Below, piece by piece: positions 34,791 to 44,900 of a stretch of 48,827 nt of DNA. Numbering within the stretch: position 1 is the first letter of the stretch; the number at the start of each line of letters is the position of its first letter. The stretch covers positions 1 through 48,827 of the forward strand of contig JANQLS010000006.1 in NCBI GenBank assembly GCA_028280485.1, in the 5' to 3' direction. The notes beneath the pieces are model-generated. The model was not told where the DNA came from. It ran no database searches and saw nothing but the letters and a program-made list of their open reading frames with translations. Position numbers and translations under genes: made by a program. The DNA is from Planctomycetota bacterium. GTDB lineage: Bacteria; Planctomycetota; UBA8108; JACQVS01.

Positions 34791-35846
34791 TCTCAGTAAA
34801 GTATCGTCTAAGCCCATACTTTTTAGGACGTGGGAGGGCTCTTGAGCTCCCGAAGCGCAAGCGGATCCATTCGATGCGTAGACTCCGTTGAGATCTAAGC
34901 GAATTAAAAACATCTCAGAATCGATTCCCGGGAACGAGATATGGCTCGTATTCCCCACCCTCCGCGCTCCTTCACCATTGATCACAACATTTAATGGGCT
35001 CTCTTTGAGCCGCGATTCAAATTCATCTCTTAGTGAAGTCGACTGTGAAAAGGGAAGATCTTGGGTCGCTAATTCGACGGCTTTTGAAAAGCCCGCGATC
35101 CCCAGCACATTTTCAGTTCCTCCTCGCCTTCCTCTCTCTTGGCTGACGCCTTTATACGGAGAAATGAAAGGTGTTTTCTTTTTGATGTAGAGAGCTCCGA
35201 TTCCTTTGGGTCCAAAAATCTTGTGAGCTGAAAAGGTGGCTAAATCGACATTTAATTCATTTAAATCACTCGGAATCTTCCCTAAAGATTGAACCATATC
35301 ACAGAGGAGGGGAATTTTAAGTGAAGTCAACTTCTCCGTGAGCTTCTCCACTTCCTGAATCACCCCGGTCTCGCTGTTTACTCTTTGAAGAACAACTAAG
35401 CTCGTCTCGTCCTCCCGCACTCGACTCAATATGGCTTCTGGGGCTACTACGCCCGAAGTCTGAGCATCGATCCAATCGACTTCGATCCTTCCTTGATCTT
35501 CTAATGTTTCCACGAGAGTTAGGATCGAAGGATGCTCGATCGCACTTGAGATGACATGGGGTTTCGGATGGCTTTTTTGTGCTTCTCTTAGCGTGCCCAA
35601 AATCGCGATGTGATTCGATTCTGTTCCCCCTGAAGTGAAAACGATCTCTCCCCCAGAACCCTTTAGTGATGCGTTGAGGCATTCTCGAGCTGACTCTATG
35701 ATCCCTTTAGCTTCACGCCCCAATTGATGCTGGCTTGATGGATTGGCTATGAAGGGTTTCTCCATCACCTCAAGCATAGCTTCTTTGACCTCCAGAGATA
35801 GAGGGGTTGTAGCATTGTAATCTAAGTAAATGGAGTTCTCGGCCAT
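34695..35846 (-). CDS. Cysteine desulfurase (NifS/IscS-like)
   Basis: This PLP enzyme takes sulfur from cysteine as a protein-bound persulfide for iron-sulfur clusters, tRNA thiolation or other cofactors. The N-terminus IYLDYNATTPL, the FTSGGTESNHIAI loop (70-82), H105 (IEHPSI), PLP lysine K209 (SAHKIFGPKG), RGGTEN (241-246) and the catalytic C330 in SNGSACASG are all present. The aspartate that pairs with PLP is in LLCDMVQSLGK (D183). At 383 aa it is the class I NifS/IscS size. No iscU, sufB or thiI neighbour is present, so the acceptor is unknown. The 3' end overlaps the convergent coiled-coil gene by 96 nt. The small basic protein gene lies upstream on the same strand. Confidence 0.95.
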   Translation of the reverse strand: MAENSIYLDYNATTPLSLEVKEAMLEVMEKPFIANPSSQHQLGREAKGIIESARECLNASLKGSGGEIVFTSGGTESNHIAILGTLREAQKSHPKPHVISSAIEHPSILTLVETLEDQGRIEVDWIDAQTSGVVAPEAILSRVREDETSLVVLQRVNSETGVIQEVEKLTEKLTSLKIPLLCDMVQSLGKIPSDLNELNVDLATFSAHKIFGPKGIGALYIKKKTPFISPYKGVSQERGRRGGTENVLGIAGFSKAVELATQDLPFSQSTSLRDEFESRLKESPLNVVINGEGARRVGNTSHISFPGIDSEMFLIRLDLNGVYASNGSACASGAQEPSHVLKSMGLDDTLLRSAVRFSLGRFTTTDDLNRVIELVIRTGGELM

Positions 35847-36039
35847 CGTCAGGTTGGAGACATTGTAAACGTCTATATAGAGCTACTAAAAAAGCTCGTT
35901 AAAGATGGGTGGACTCAAGGCCAAACATCTCGAACGAGCTTCTTTTAAATATACCCAGCTTAGAGCTGATAGAAAAAAACTTGGAGGTTCGTCGAATAGA
36001 ACTAAACAAAATGTTAGTTCTATCGAACGGAAGAAGGAT

Positions 36040-36252
36040 TCAGGATTCTCCCTCGTCCTCTTCTTTCTTCTTCTTCTCTTTACCACGTTTTTTGATTTTC
36101 ATGACGCGGACTTTGGGTAAACCAAAGGGAGAGTCGCCTTCTTCGCTCCAGCGACCTTCTTTTAGGAGAATTTCTAAGCGCTCAGTTCGGTTCAAGACAC
36201 TTCTGGCTCTCACCAATTTTCCACTGGTTTTTAAACTTTTGTGAATACTCAT
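36040..36252 (-). CDS. PVC-superphylum signature small basic protein (TIGR04137-type)
   Basis: This 70-aa protein begins MSIHKSLKTSGKLVRARSVL, continues NRTERLEILLKEGRW and GDSPFGLPKVRVMKIKK, and ends in a Lys/Glu-rich tail (KKKKEEDEGES). From memory this fits the short basic protein conserved in Planctomycetes, Verrucomicrobia, Chlamydiae and relatives, described as a PVC signature protein and suggested to act with ribosomes or nucleic acid. No catalytic motif is present, and its basic middle and short length fit an RNA- or ribosome-associated factor. It is the best single taxonomic marker in the window. The ATG at 36252 gives the family N-terminus exactly. It stands alone between the desulfurase and DUF89 genes. 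Confidence 0.9.
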   Translation of the reverse strand: MSIHKSLKTSGKLVRARSVLNRTERLEILLKEGRWSEEGDSPFGLPKVRVMKIKKRGKEKKKKEEDEGES

Positions 36253-36548
36253 AGGACTCTCGTCATTTTAAAGTACGTCTGAAGTCAGCTGGATTACTCT
36301 TTACCTATAGGGCTGACCTGTGGCTCTGATGGCCTATAGCTGTGTTCTTATTGGGACTTAAAGCGTTCCCTAAAGCTTTACACCGCTCAGAGATAAGCGG
36401 ACTAATTTAACGGGTTTATCGACCGATTTGAAGAATAAATCTAAATAAAGAAGAAATTCTTGGCGGGACCTTCAACGTCAGGAAATTTACCCCTTTAATT
36501 TCAGTAAATCTTTATCCTTCAACAGTTAAAAGATCCTCCGGAGCTCGC

Positions 36549-37430
36549 TTATTCGCTGGGTTCCAGGAGGAGAGTCCCAATATCTACGGCAAGTTCGAGG
36601 GACATCACCGGACATTTGACCCGGAAGAGGTACCAGATGTCTTTATCTTCGGCTTCCTTAACCAGGCGATCTTCCGAGAGGGTTTGGTAGGAAGCTTGGC
36701 CCTTTGCGATGACCAAGTCCGCCTCTTTGAAGGTGTCTTGCAGTTCAGTTGAGCATTCGGAGATGGGGAGGCCGAGGCAATCTAACCCCGGATCGATAAT
36801 ATCAGCTACTTCGTCGAGCTTTACAGCGAGTGCATCTTCTCGAGTAGCGTCTCCCAGGACGGCTTGAGTCCTTAAGACGGAGGTGATCGTTGCTCCGACC
36901 TTCGCTTTTTGCAGAATCTGCTCAAGGAGGAGCTTATCGAAAAACAGCTCGGCAGTGGTGTCATGGATAAACAGGATTCTTTCTGCATTCTCGACACTCT
37001 GAGTTAATTCCTCGACGTTATCTGCTTCGAAAGTTTTGTCTTCCGCCGAATTGAGAAGAGTCTTTAAATTGAACGAGTGACGAAGTTCATCGTCGGCTTC
37101 GTTAGCTAGAAGGCTGAGAAAAAGGCAAGTTTCAAAGGGATCGTCAGAATCAGAGATTAAGGAACGGATCTTTTCTTCGTTGGCTAAAACCTCGGAGATC
37201 CAGTTTTCCTTACTCTCGGCGTAAGGATCAGCCTTACCCATCGTTTTGCAGGTACTTTTGAAGATAGCGTGCATCACCTCAGCGGGAGTCGCTTCATCGT
37301 CGATGTGGGCGAGGTCTCCCATCGCTTCTCCGAGAAGCTTGCGTTGGAGCCAAGCATCGGAAGTCGCTTGGTCCGTCATCTGTAAAACCCTATTCAGAAA
37401 ACAGGGGATGCATTGTGGATGATGGTTCAT
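36549..37430 (-). CDS. DUF89 (ARMT1-like) damage-control phosphatase family protein
   Basis: The 293-aa cytoplasmic protein matches the prokaryotic DUF89 family, metal-dependent phosphatases thought to remove damaged or excess phospho-metabolites. The N-terminal CIPC (C7, C10) and the all-helical first half are typical. The metal and phosphate region has FIHDTTAELFFDKLLLEQ near residue 160, where most members have DNAGE; here the Asn and Gly are replaced by Thr and Ala, while Asp and Glu are kept. A later KGQASYQTLSE near 245-255 and the KCPVMS strand are also family features. The substitutions in the DNAGE motif may alter activity. The start is the ATG giving MNHHPQCIPC. Confidence 0.88.
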   Translation of the reverse strand: MNHHPQCIPCFLNRVLQMTDQATSDAWLQRKLLGEAMGDLAHIDDEATPAEVMHAIFKSTCKTMGKADPYAESKENWISEVLANEEKIRSLISDSDDPFETCLFLSLLANEADDELRHSFNLKTLLNSAEDKTFEADNVEELTQSVENAERILFIHDTTAELFFDKLLLEQILQKAKVGATITSVLRTQAVLGDATREDALAVKLDEVADIIDPGLDCLGLPISECSTELQDTFKEADLVIAKGQASYQTLSEDRLVKEAEDKDIWYLFRVKCPVMSLELAVDIGTLLLEPSE

Positions 37431-37712
37431 TACTAAGATTGAAAGCTTGGCGGAGTGCGTCTTTCAGATTTGAGCACCCGTCTCGAGGAGTTATGAACTT
37501 CTCAGCGTACTCTGTTTAGCCCCGGTTCTGAGCTGCACCGGAAAAGATCCTAAATCACTATCTCGGCAAAGCTTATCGATTTAACTTAGGGGATTCAACG
37601 ATATTTTTATTTAAGGAGTTTAGAAAGTGAAGGTCCCTTAACTGAGTTTAACCGACTTGCATGCTGATGTTAAAACCTTCTGCTGCAATGGTTTAGCTTG
37701 TGGTTGCAGGAT

Positions 37713-40148
37713 TTATCCTTCAGGAGGGATTATTTTTTGGCGGTTTGTGAGATCTCGACTCCCGTACGCTCTGGGGAAATGATCAGAGAGATTCCCCAGT
37801 TTCCCGAAGGGCTGGTTCCGCATCCGACCTCGTAGATCCTCATTTGCCCGGTTAGCCGCTTGTAAAGTCGGGTAAGGGCCTAAGGAGATTCGGTAGTAAG
37901 GTTTCTCTCTTTCGGTCAGATTTTTCATCGGGAAACGGTAAATGTTGTTTTTATAACCAAGATTCGCCAGGTAGCTCGTGAGTTGAGAGTAGGTCTTGTG
38001 GTCTTCGTCGATCCAGCTTTGAAGTTGGATGAAATACCTTCCCTCGTGGAGCGGGTTAGATGGTTTATCTTTCTTCGGCGTCTCATTGTTAACCGGCCCC
38101 ACCATCTCGGGCGGACCCGTCTGTAGTTCGGGAACCTGTGAAGCTACTTGAATGTTTTTCACCCGAAGCATCCGGTGATTCTTCTTAGGGAGAATCGTAG
38201 GTAGATTGAGTTTTTTTAGGGCTAAAAACCGGCTTGAAAAGGGACCCGAGTCCGGAGTGTTGAGTGAGGAATCGATCGCCTGTGTCGTTGAAACATCATA
38301 AGACCAGGTCTTTTCCTGATTGTTCCCCGACTGAACTCCCAAGACGACTAAGGTTATGGCAATCCCCCCCATCACAAAGAGGGTGATCAGTGTCCCCAAG
38401 CTCACTTCTAAAGGTTTTCGGTAGGCTTTTATGACATCCTCACCCACAGCGACTTGCGTGACTTGTTTGACCGTGTGGGCTGCGCTTGTAATTTGCTTGC
38501 CAAATTTGACGAGCTCTTCTCCCGGATAAGTGGCTTCGCGTTGAGGAGAAGGAGGACGCGTCGGTTGGGTGGGAGGAGAAGGAACGGTTTGAGAGTCTAT
38601 TTCGAGTTCTTCATTCAGGCTCCCATTCTCAGAATTAGAATTCTCAGAGAACTTATTCTCTGAGATCGTTTTGAGGGTTTCTGTTCGGCTTCGCTTTTTC
38701 TTTCTTCGCTTCTTTAACTTTCGCTTTCTCTTTGAGGGTAAAGAAGTGGAGTGGGAATCCTGCTCTGGAGAATTGAGGCTCGGTGGATTCTGTAGCCCAG
38801 AATTAGGCCCAGAATTAGGCCCAGAATTAGGCCCAGAACCTGACACGGACTCGTTGGCTTCAATTTCCCCGACTGATCCCAAGTGAGTCTCTTGGGCTTC
38901 GGTCGCTGTGTCCTCAAAAGCACTCTCCTCAAAAGCACCGTCTTCAAAAGCTCTGTCTTCGTAACTACTGTCTTCGTAACTACTGTCTTCGTATTCGCCG
39001 GTAGTCAAAGAATCAGCTTCGAAAGGGCTGCTTTCGTAGACAAGGGATTCGGGAGGCTCTTCCTCGTAGGAATCTCCGTAGTTTGAAATCGGAGTTTGAG
39101 GATCTTCGAAAAGATCCGACTGGGAGTATTGAGGTCGATGATTTTCCGGAGGCTGGGGAGAGGCTTCCCCCGAGTCTTTTGAATTCCAGGAGGGAGTATT
39201 AGGTTGATACTCTTCGTACAACTCCTCAGATCCCCCATCTTTCCCGTAGAGATCGGGAGCGAGGGGATGTTCGGGGTTGGGTGAAAGGGCTCCTCCACCT
39301 TCGTAACCGCCTTGGGCATAGGGAAACCAGTCTGAATCTTTCTTGGAAGATTCTCCCTCTTGACCCTGATGAAGGCTCCCTGAGTCTCCATAGTCTGATT
39401 CACTTTTAGCAGATGGACCTAATGGAGGATTTTCAGGGAGGCGACCCGGACGGATGACATCCATAAAATGTGCCCCAGAATCGGAGCTGTCACCCGTTGG
39501 AGACCCTGACCGAGCATCATTCGAACTCGAAAAAGAGCCTTGATCTGTCCTTCGTTCTAATTGCTGCCCTTCGAACTGTTGAGTCCATGAGGAGCCAGGA
39601 AGTTGGGGAGGAGACAAGGGACCAGGCGACGAATTCCCCCAAGGGATTCCTAACCAACTGCCATCCTTCCAATCCCCAGCGGCTGTTGATCCTTCTTTCT
39701 GAGGAGGGTCGAGATGGATTTCTTCAGAGCCGATTTGTTGGGGCTGGGAAGTGAAGCTAGAAACCGGCCCTTTGAGGGGGTTTTCAGTCTTTATTAGCTG
39801 TTTTTGTTGAGCCCGCGAGGATGGAACGCGGGCTGGATGACTTTCGGCTTGTGAGGCCGATGCGGGATTTTTGGAGTGAGGCGAGGATGAGGTGGTCGTC
39901 TCAGGCAACGAAGCGTCGGCGGAACTCAGTTGACGTTCTCGTTCCTGGAGATGACTCTTCCCGAGAGTCAGAAGCGATCGCCAAAAGCCGAGCTTCTTTA
40001 CTGTGGGTTCTTGTTCTGCTTCCGCTTTCTCACGTTCTTTGACTTCGTGCATCCGAAGTAAACCGGTGAGGAGGTCGGCAGAATTCTTCTTTCGGGGCAA
40101 GGAGGAGCCTCGATCTCTCACTTCTTTTGTACTTCTCTGAAACTCCAC
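37713..40148 (-). CDS. Single-pass membrane protein with long low-complexity N-terminus and C-terminal SPOR domain
   Basis: This 811-aa protein has about 560 residues of low-complexity, Ser/Pro/Glu/Gly-rich sequence before one membrane helix (about 583-606). After a linker, the C-terminus (about 704-775) is a SPOR-type domain (YFIQLQSWIDEDHKTYSQL, then YYRISLGPYPTLQAANRANEDL). SPOR domains bind peptidoglycan stripped of stem peptides, usually at division sites. The N-terminal part should be cytoplasmic and disordered, with a basic patch SKRKRKLKKRRKKKRSR near 475-490 that could bind nucleic acid or lipids. In-frame tandem repeats (GPNS units; EDSSY units) show slippage. The start is GTG with AAGGG seven bases upstream. 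Planctomycetes lack FtsZ, so a SPOR protein here could serve a non-canonical envelope or division process; that is inference. Confidence 0.85.
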   Translation of the reverse strand: MEFQRSTKEVRDRGSSLPRKKNSADLLTGLLRMHEVKEREKAEAEQEPTVKKLGFWRSLLTLGKSHLQERERQLSSADASLPETTTSSSPHSKNPASASQAESHPARVPSSRAQQKQLIKTENPLKGPVSSFTSQPQQIGSEEIHLDPPQKEGSTAAGDWKDGSWLGIPWGNSSPGPLSPPQLPGSSWTQQFEGQQLERRTDQGSFSSSNDARSGSPTGDSSDSGAHFMDVIRPGRLPENPPLGPSAKSESDYGDSGSLHQGQEGESSKKDSDWFPYAQGGYEGGGALSPNPEHPLAPDLYGKDGGSEELYEEYQPNTPSWNSKDSGEASPQPPENHRPQYSQSDLFEDPQTPISNYGDSYEEEPPESLVYESSPFEADSLTTGEYEDSSYEDSSYEDRAFEDGAFEESAFEDTATEAQETHLGSVGEIEANESVSGSGPNSGPNSGPNSGLQNPPSLNSPEQDSHSTSLPSKRKRKLKKRRKKKRSRTETLKTISENKFSENSNSENGSLNEELEIDSQTVPSPPTQPTRPPSPQREATYPGEELVKFGKQITSAAHTVKQVTQVAVGEDVIKAYRKPLEVSLGTLITLFVMGGIAITLVVLGVQSGNNQEKTWSYDVSTTQAIDSSLNTPDSGPFSSRFLALKKLNLPTILPKKNHRMLRVKNIQVASQVPELQTGPPEMVGPVNNETPKKDKPSNPLHEGRYFIQLQSWIDEDHKTYSQLTSYLANLGYKNNIYRFPMKNLTEREKPYYRISLGPYPTLQAANRANEDLRGRMRNQPFGKLGNLSDHFPRAYGSRDLTNRQKIIPPEG
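38796..38838. repeat. 12-bp tandem repeat inside the SPOR-protein gene
   Basis: The unit CCCAGAATTAGG is repeated three times exactly (38796-38831), plus a 7-nt partial unit. It is in frame and encodes repeated Gly-Pro-Asn-Ser on the minus strand, so copy number could vary by slippage without breaking the gene. Confidence 0.9.
38961..38990. repeat. 15-bp tandem repeat inside the SPOR-protein gene
   Basis: Two exact copies of GTAACTACTGTCTTC, in frame, encode Glu-Asp-Ser-Ser-Tyr units on the minus strand. Further diverged EDxxxE units follow on both sides. Confidence 0.8.
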
Positions 40149-40489
40149 TCAAACCCTTCAGAGCTAATTCAGAGTTCTTCTGGGCTCTTTCTAGGCTCTT
40201 CTGAAGGAGGATTTCTCAGAGATTCTTCACTATGCCGATAATCTCCCCTACAATTTACACCGATTTCATAAAATGTCCAGATCTTTGAAGTTCTGAAAAT
40301 TAGGTTAAGATATATCGGAACTTTAAATGAGGTTGGGCTCCCTTCATGGGGATCCAGAGCCGATACACCTTAGATAGAGATCCCCTTAGACAGATACATA
40401 AAATACTGTAAGAGAAAAAGACTGAGATCGTTAGAGGATGTGAGGCCCTGATTCAACGGCATCTTCCTCCTTCATTCAAAGGAATAGAA
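40149..40489. other. Divergent promoter region, no gene seen
   Basis: About 340 nt separate the divergently transcribed SPOR-protein gene and the NPCBM-domain gene. Promoters for both should be here. No ORF with coding character or hairpin terminator is seen. Confidence 0.45.
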
Positions 40490-41890
40490 TTGAAATTGAA
40501 AATGAATCGAGCATTTCCGATTCCCCGCCACTCAACCGTGTTCTTCCTCAGTTTCTTAAGCTGGGGACTCTTCAGTTTTCCGATCACCCTCGGGGCACAA
40601 GAACAAGAAGTTGAAAAAGAGACTCCAAAACAGATTGAAATTGTGACCCTAAAGAAAAATCTCAATTGCCCTAAAGGCGACTTCAGTTGGGTCCGTGAGG
40701 GAGAAGAAGTCGCATTAAAAATCGGTGGTCAGGATCAGGGCATCTCACTTAAAGATGTCGTCAGAATTGAGATGGCTCAGGCGAATCCACTTTTAGATTT
40801 AGACAAGGTTCTTCTCGTTTTAAGATCAGGTGAACGTCTCTACGTAAATCTCGATGATGGAACGGAAGAGTTTGTTAAATTTAAAACTCAAAACTTCGTT
40901 TCCAAGAATGAGGTGCAACAAATCTCGCTTGAGAATATCAAAGCCTTATTAGTTCCTAAAAGTTTTGAATCCCGTAAAACGTTTAATAAGTTTCAGGCGA
41001 AATTTTCTCAAGGAACTCAAAGCCCGATCAAGGTTCGACAATCTCAGTGGAATAAAAAATCGAAAGAAACAGCTGACCCAGAAGCAAAGGAAACTGAGGC
41101 GCTCGAAGATGATCGTCTCTTGACGTCAGAAGGGACCAGCATTCTGGGACTTCTATTGAAAGTTGATAGTAAGGGTTTTCTATTTGAGAACGACGAGTTA
41201 GGTGAAGTTCAACTGAGTAAAACAAAGATTCGGGCCGTTGAAATTGCCGATGAAGAAGAGCCTGGTTCAGGGAATTCAACTCGCTTGCGAGTCTTGGTTT
41301 TAATGAAAGATCACAGCCGGTTTTTAGGCCTGCCAACGAGTTTGAAGGATGGCCGACTCGATTTTAAGTCGCGAGGTTTAGGATCCATAGCCATCGATTT
41401 AGATGAAGTTCAATCCATCGAAATCTTAGGAGGCAATGCCACCTATCTCTCGGATTTATCTCCCACGGAAAGTGTGAGTAAAGATCCCTTCTCCGCTCGG
41501 GACGTCCAAAGAGATCGTAATGTTCGTGGTGGCCCTTTAAAAATTCGCGACAAAGAGTATCGTAAGGGCCTCGGGATGAGGTCTCATACGAGCCTCAGTT
41601 TTAAGATCGGTTCTGGCTTTAAAAGATTCCAGGCCATTTTAGGGATCGATGATGAAGCACGTCAAAGCTCCTTAGAGTCTCGGCGGCAAGGTGGAGGCAC
41701 GGCGATCTTCAAAGTCTATTTAGACGGTCAAGTCTCCTTTCAACGTCAGTTGTCTTTTGTCGATCCCGCAGAACGATTAGATCTTCCAGTTGAAGGAGTT
41801 CAGGTGCTAAGAATCGAAGTCGATTACGGTCCAGGTCTCTGGATCCAAGATTATGCAAACTGGGCCGACGCCCGTTTGATTCGAAGCTAA
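40490..41890 (+). CDS. Exported NPCBM-domain protein
   Basis: The 466-aa product has a signal peptide (about 1-36, ending TLGAQ). The C-terminal domain (about 325-466) is an NPCBM-type carbohydrate-binding fold: RGGPLKIRDKEYRKGLGMRSHTSLSF, DDEARQ, FKVYLDGQ and the closing VDYGPGLWIQDYANWADARLI. The middle (about 50-320) repeats a beta-rich pattern of the form LKxxVRIE...LVLRSGERLYVNL. I prefer the TTG at 40490 because AAAGGA lies six bases before it; an ATG at 40502 is 18 nt from that site. It is followed 43 nt later by a giant TPR/transglutaminase-like gene and then by a second, so the three probably form an operon. It likely binds glycans in the periplasm or at the surface; the target is unknown. 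Confidence 0.87.
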   Translation: MKLKMNRAFPIPRHSTVFFLSFLSWGLFSFPITLGAQEQEVEKETPKQIEIVTLKKNLNCPKGDFSWVREGEEVALKIGGQDQGISLKDVVRIEMAQANPLLDLDKVLLVLRSGERLYVNLDDGTEEFVKFKTQNFVSKNEVQQISLENIKALLVPKSFESRKTFNKFQAKFSQGTQSPIKVRQSQWNKKSKETADPEAKETEALEDDRLLTSEGTSILGLLLKVDSKGFLFENDELGEVQLSKTKIRAVEIADEEEPGSGNSTRLRVLVLMKDHSRFLGLPTSLKDGRLDFKSRGLGSIAIDLDEVQSIEILGGNATYLSDLSPTESVSKDPFSARDVQRDRNVRGGPLKIRDKEYRKGLGMRSHTSLSFKIGSGFKRFQAILGIDDEARQSSLESRRQGGGTAIFKVYLDGQVSFQRQLSFVDPAERLDLPVEGVQVLRIEVDYGPGLWIQDYANWADARLIRS

Positions 41891-41933
41891 GCCTTTCAGT
41901 TCCTCAGACTCAACACGCCAAACAAGGACTCAC

Positions 41934-44900
41934 TTGTCGAGTGAGACCCTCAGCTTAGAAAATAAAAAATCCATGCGTGATTTAAAAATATCCTTATTGG
42001 TTCAACTTGGCTTATTCAGTTGTGCTCTTGTTTTCTGTAAGCCCCTTTTTGCAAGTCCCGCCCCTGACTCCAGCCAACTCATCCAGACTTTCCAAGCTGC
42101 GGATCAGCAGATGATGCAAGGTCAGCCGTTAATGGCGAGACAGAGTTGGGTCGATTTTTTATCTCAAGTTGAAAAGCTGCCAGCGCAAGAAGTAAAAGCC
42201 CTTTCACCCGAAATTGAAATTGCCCTCAGAAAGCTTCACAGTTACGCAACTGGCCGAGGGAATTACGAATGGGCATTAGACATCTTCAGTCGTTGGGGCG
42301 ATTACACGAATAGTCCTGTGAAAGAACTCCCTCAGCTGGTCTCTCTCGCTCGTTTCTTTGCGGGAGGAGCAGCTCTTTTTACAGAGGGGAATCGTGAGCT
42401 ATCCCAAGAACTCCTCGATGACTTGGGGCTTTTAAATCGATGGGCTCTCATCGGCCCTTTCGACAATGAGCGAGGCGGAGGCTACGAAAAAAGTTTTAGC
42501 CCTGAAGAAAGTTCACGTCCTGATTTTAGTCAAAAATATGAAGGAAAAACTTTCGATGTCGCCTGGAGAACTTTCCCCAAAGCTCCTCCCTCGGGCTATT
42601 TCAATTTGAAGGTTCACTTTCAACCAGCAGAACAAGCCTTGGCTTATGCGATGACCTTCGTCGAAAGCGATGACGATCAAGAATGTGCGCTTCGCTTCGC
42701 AACCACCGGAGCCTATCAAATTTGGATTAACGGAGAGTCGGTTGCCAAAGAACGTCTCCAACGGAAATTTACCTTCGATCAATCTGAAATTACGGTTCAG
42801 TTGAAAAAAGGATTCAACAGCATCTTGATTAAGAGCCTCACCGAAGCGGGCCCCTGGGCTTTTCGAGCTCGGCTGTCGCACTTGGATGGCTCCCCCTTGA
42901 AGGGTTGGAAAGAAGCGAGTCCCCCACCGGAAGCCTCGTTGCCTCCTTCACCTAAGGAATTTAAAAAACCTGAAGGTGAAAAAGAGAGCAAAGCTCCCTC
43001 ACGAGGGGCGTGGGAGGTGATTCATGGCCGAGCTCAATCGGAACAAGCACGAGCTCATGACCATTACGTTTGGGGAGTATTGAATTATGAGCGTCACACT
43101 CATGATCGAACTCAACATCCAGATCGAGAGGCCTTCAAAAAAGCGATTCAACTTTCAGGGGATAAAACTCCCTCCGCTTACCACTTTAGACTCGCTCAGT
43201 CTTATAGACGTCTCATCGGGATTGAAGCTGATCGCGATGACAATGCCTGGAGAGTTGCCTTAGAGGCTGCATTTAATTCAGATCCCCCTTGTTTGATCGC
43301 CTACGTGGAATTGGGTAATTACTACCTCGACACTTTTTCTAATGTCGACACTGCCGAGCGCTATACCGAAAGAGCGCTTCATTTTAATCCAGATTTCGTC
43401 CTGGCTCGTTTCCTTCAGGCTCGAATTCACTCCATCAAGAGTTTTCCTAATTCGATCGAAGGAGTGCGTCGTCGTTTAGAAGGTGAGATCGATCCTCCAG
43501 TTCAAGTTCTTCGTGATCGCGCAGTACGATTGATCTCGATGGGTGAAGAACATCAAGGTGAAGATCAACTGCGAACGATCTTAAGGAAGAATATCGCTGA
43601 TTCTACAACGTTGAATCTTTTGCTCGATCACTTGCTCAATCGAAATCGAGTCGAGGAAGCCCTCGGTCTCCTTCGCGATAGAGCTGAATTGTTGCCGTTC
43701 AATCCCTCTTACCTCTTGGATCAAATTCGAATCCATCGGGGGCGGGATCAACTCGACAAGGCGATTGAAATTCAAGCTCAATTGTTAGAGGTCTGCCCGG
43801 ATGTCGCGGGTTACTGGAAAATATTGGGTGATCTCGTCCAGTTAAAGGGAAACCGAGCCCTCAGTTTTACCCATTACCAGAGAGCTTTAGAACTGAGGCC
43901 AAATTATCCTGAGCTTCAAGAATATTTAGATTTCCTACAAAGCCGAGTCGACGCTTTCGTTCTCAAGCACCGTATTCCGGCTGACCCCATTATCGAAAAA
44001 GCTCACGCGACTCCCTTTTCAAACGATGACCCCGCTGAGACCTTGCTTCTATCTTCAGCCGTGAAGGTCAACCCCGACGGAACGACTAAAGAATTCCATC
44101 AAGAAATTTTCAGGGTTACCAATGAACGTGGCCTTCAGCTTTATAAAGTTTACCGAAGTTATTTTGCTCGAGGTGATCAACAGCTCGAGTACAAGGTGGC
44201 TCGAGTGATCCATAAGGATGGGAGTGAGAATAAAGCTCGCTTGGAATCCTTCCGAGGAGGGAGAAGAGGAAGTGGAAATTACGCTGCTGCGAACATCGAG
44301 CTTCCTCCACTAGAAGTTGGGGATATCGTCGAAGTTCAGTTTGTCAGGGAAGATCTCTACCAGAGTTTTTTCGGAGACTACTTCGGTCGTCGCGAATTTT
44401 TTAAAAGCAACCTTCCGATCCGAGATAAACGCTTCACCTTAGTGGTGCCGAAAGACAAAAAGCTTCACTTTCACTACCGCAATTTAAATCTCCCCCCTCA
44501 GACCGAAATTGACGCCGAGTCTGGAGACAAGATTTATCATTGGAAGCAAGAGTCCATCGCCAAAATCAAACCGGAGCCTGGCATGCCGCCTTCCTCCGAG
44601 AGCTCTCCCTTATTGGAGATTTCAACCTTTGAGAACTGGCGTGAGTTTTCCGATTGGTATTGGAACTTAATTCGTGAGCAACACGAGACCAGTCCGGAGA
44701 TCCAAGAGAAGGTGAGAGAGCTCACCTCGGGAATCGAATCCAACCGAGAAAAGATTCGTGCGCTCTATAATTACGTCGCCCAAAAAGTTCGTTATAACGC
44801 TTGGGAGTTTGGAGTGCATGGCTTCAAGCCCTACAACGCCCCAACGATCTTTGCCCGTAGCTTTGGAGATTGCAAAGATAAGGCAACCCTCCTCACCGTC

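Noticed and set aside
35886..36086. A 66-codon minus-strand frame overlapping the small basic protein gene
   Set aside because: It overlaps the end of the recognised PVC small basic protein in another frame and has no family match or ribosome-binding site.
38796..38990. Tandem repeats considered as a CRISPR array
   Set aside because: Units are 12 and 15 bp, contiguous with no spacers, and in frame within a protein-coding gene.
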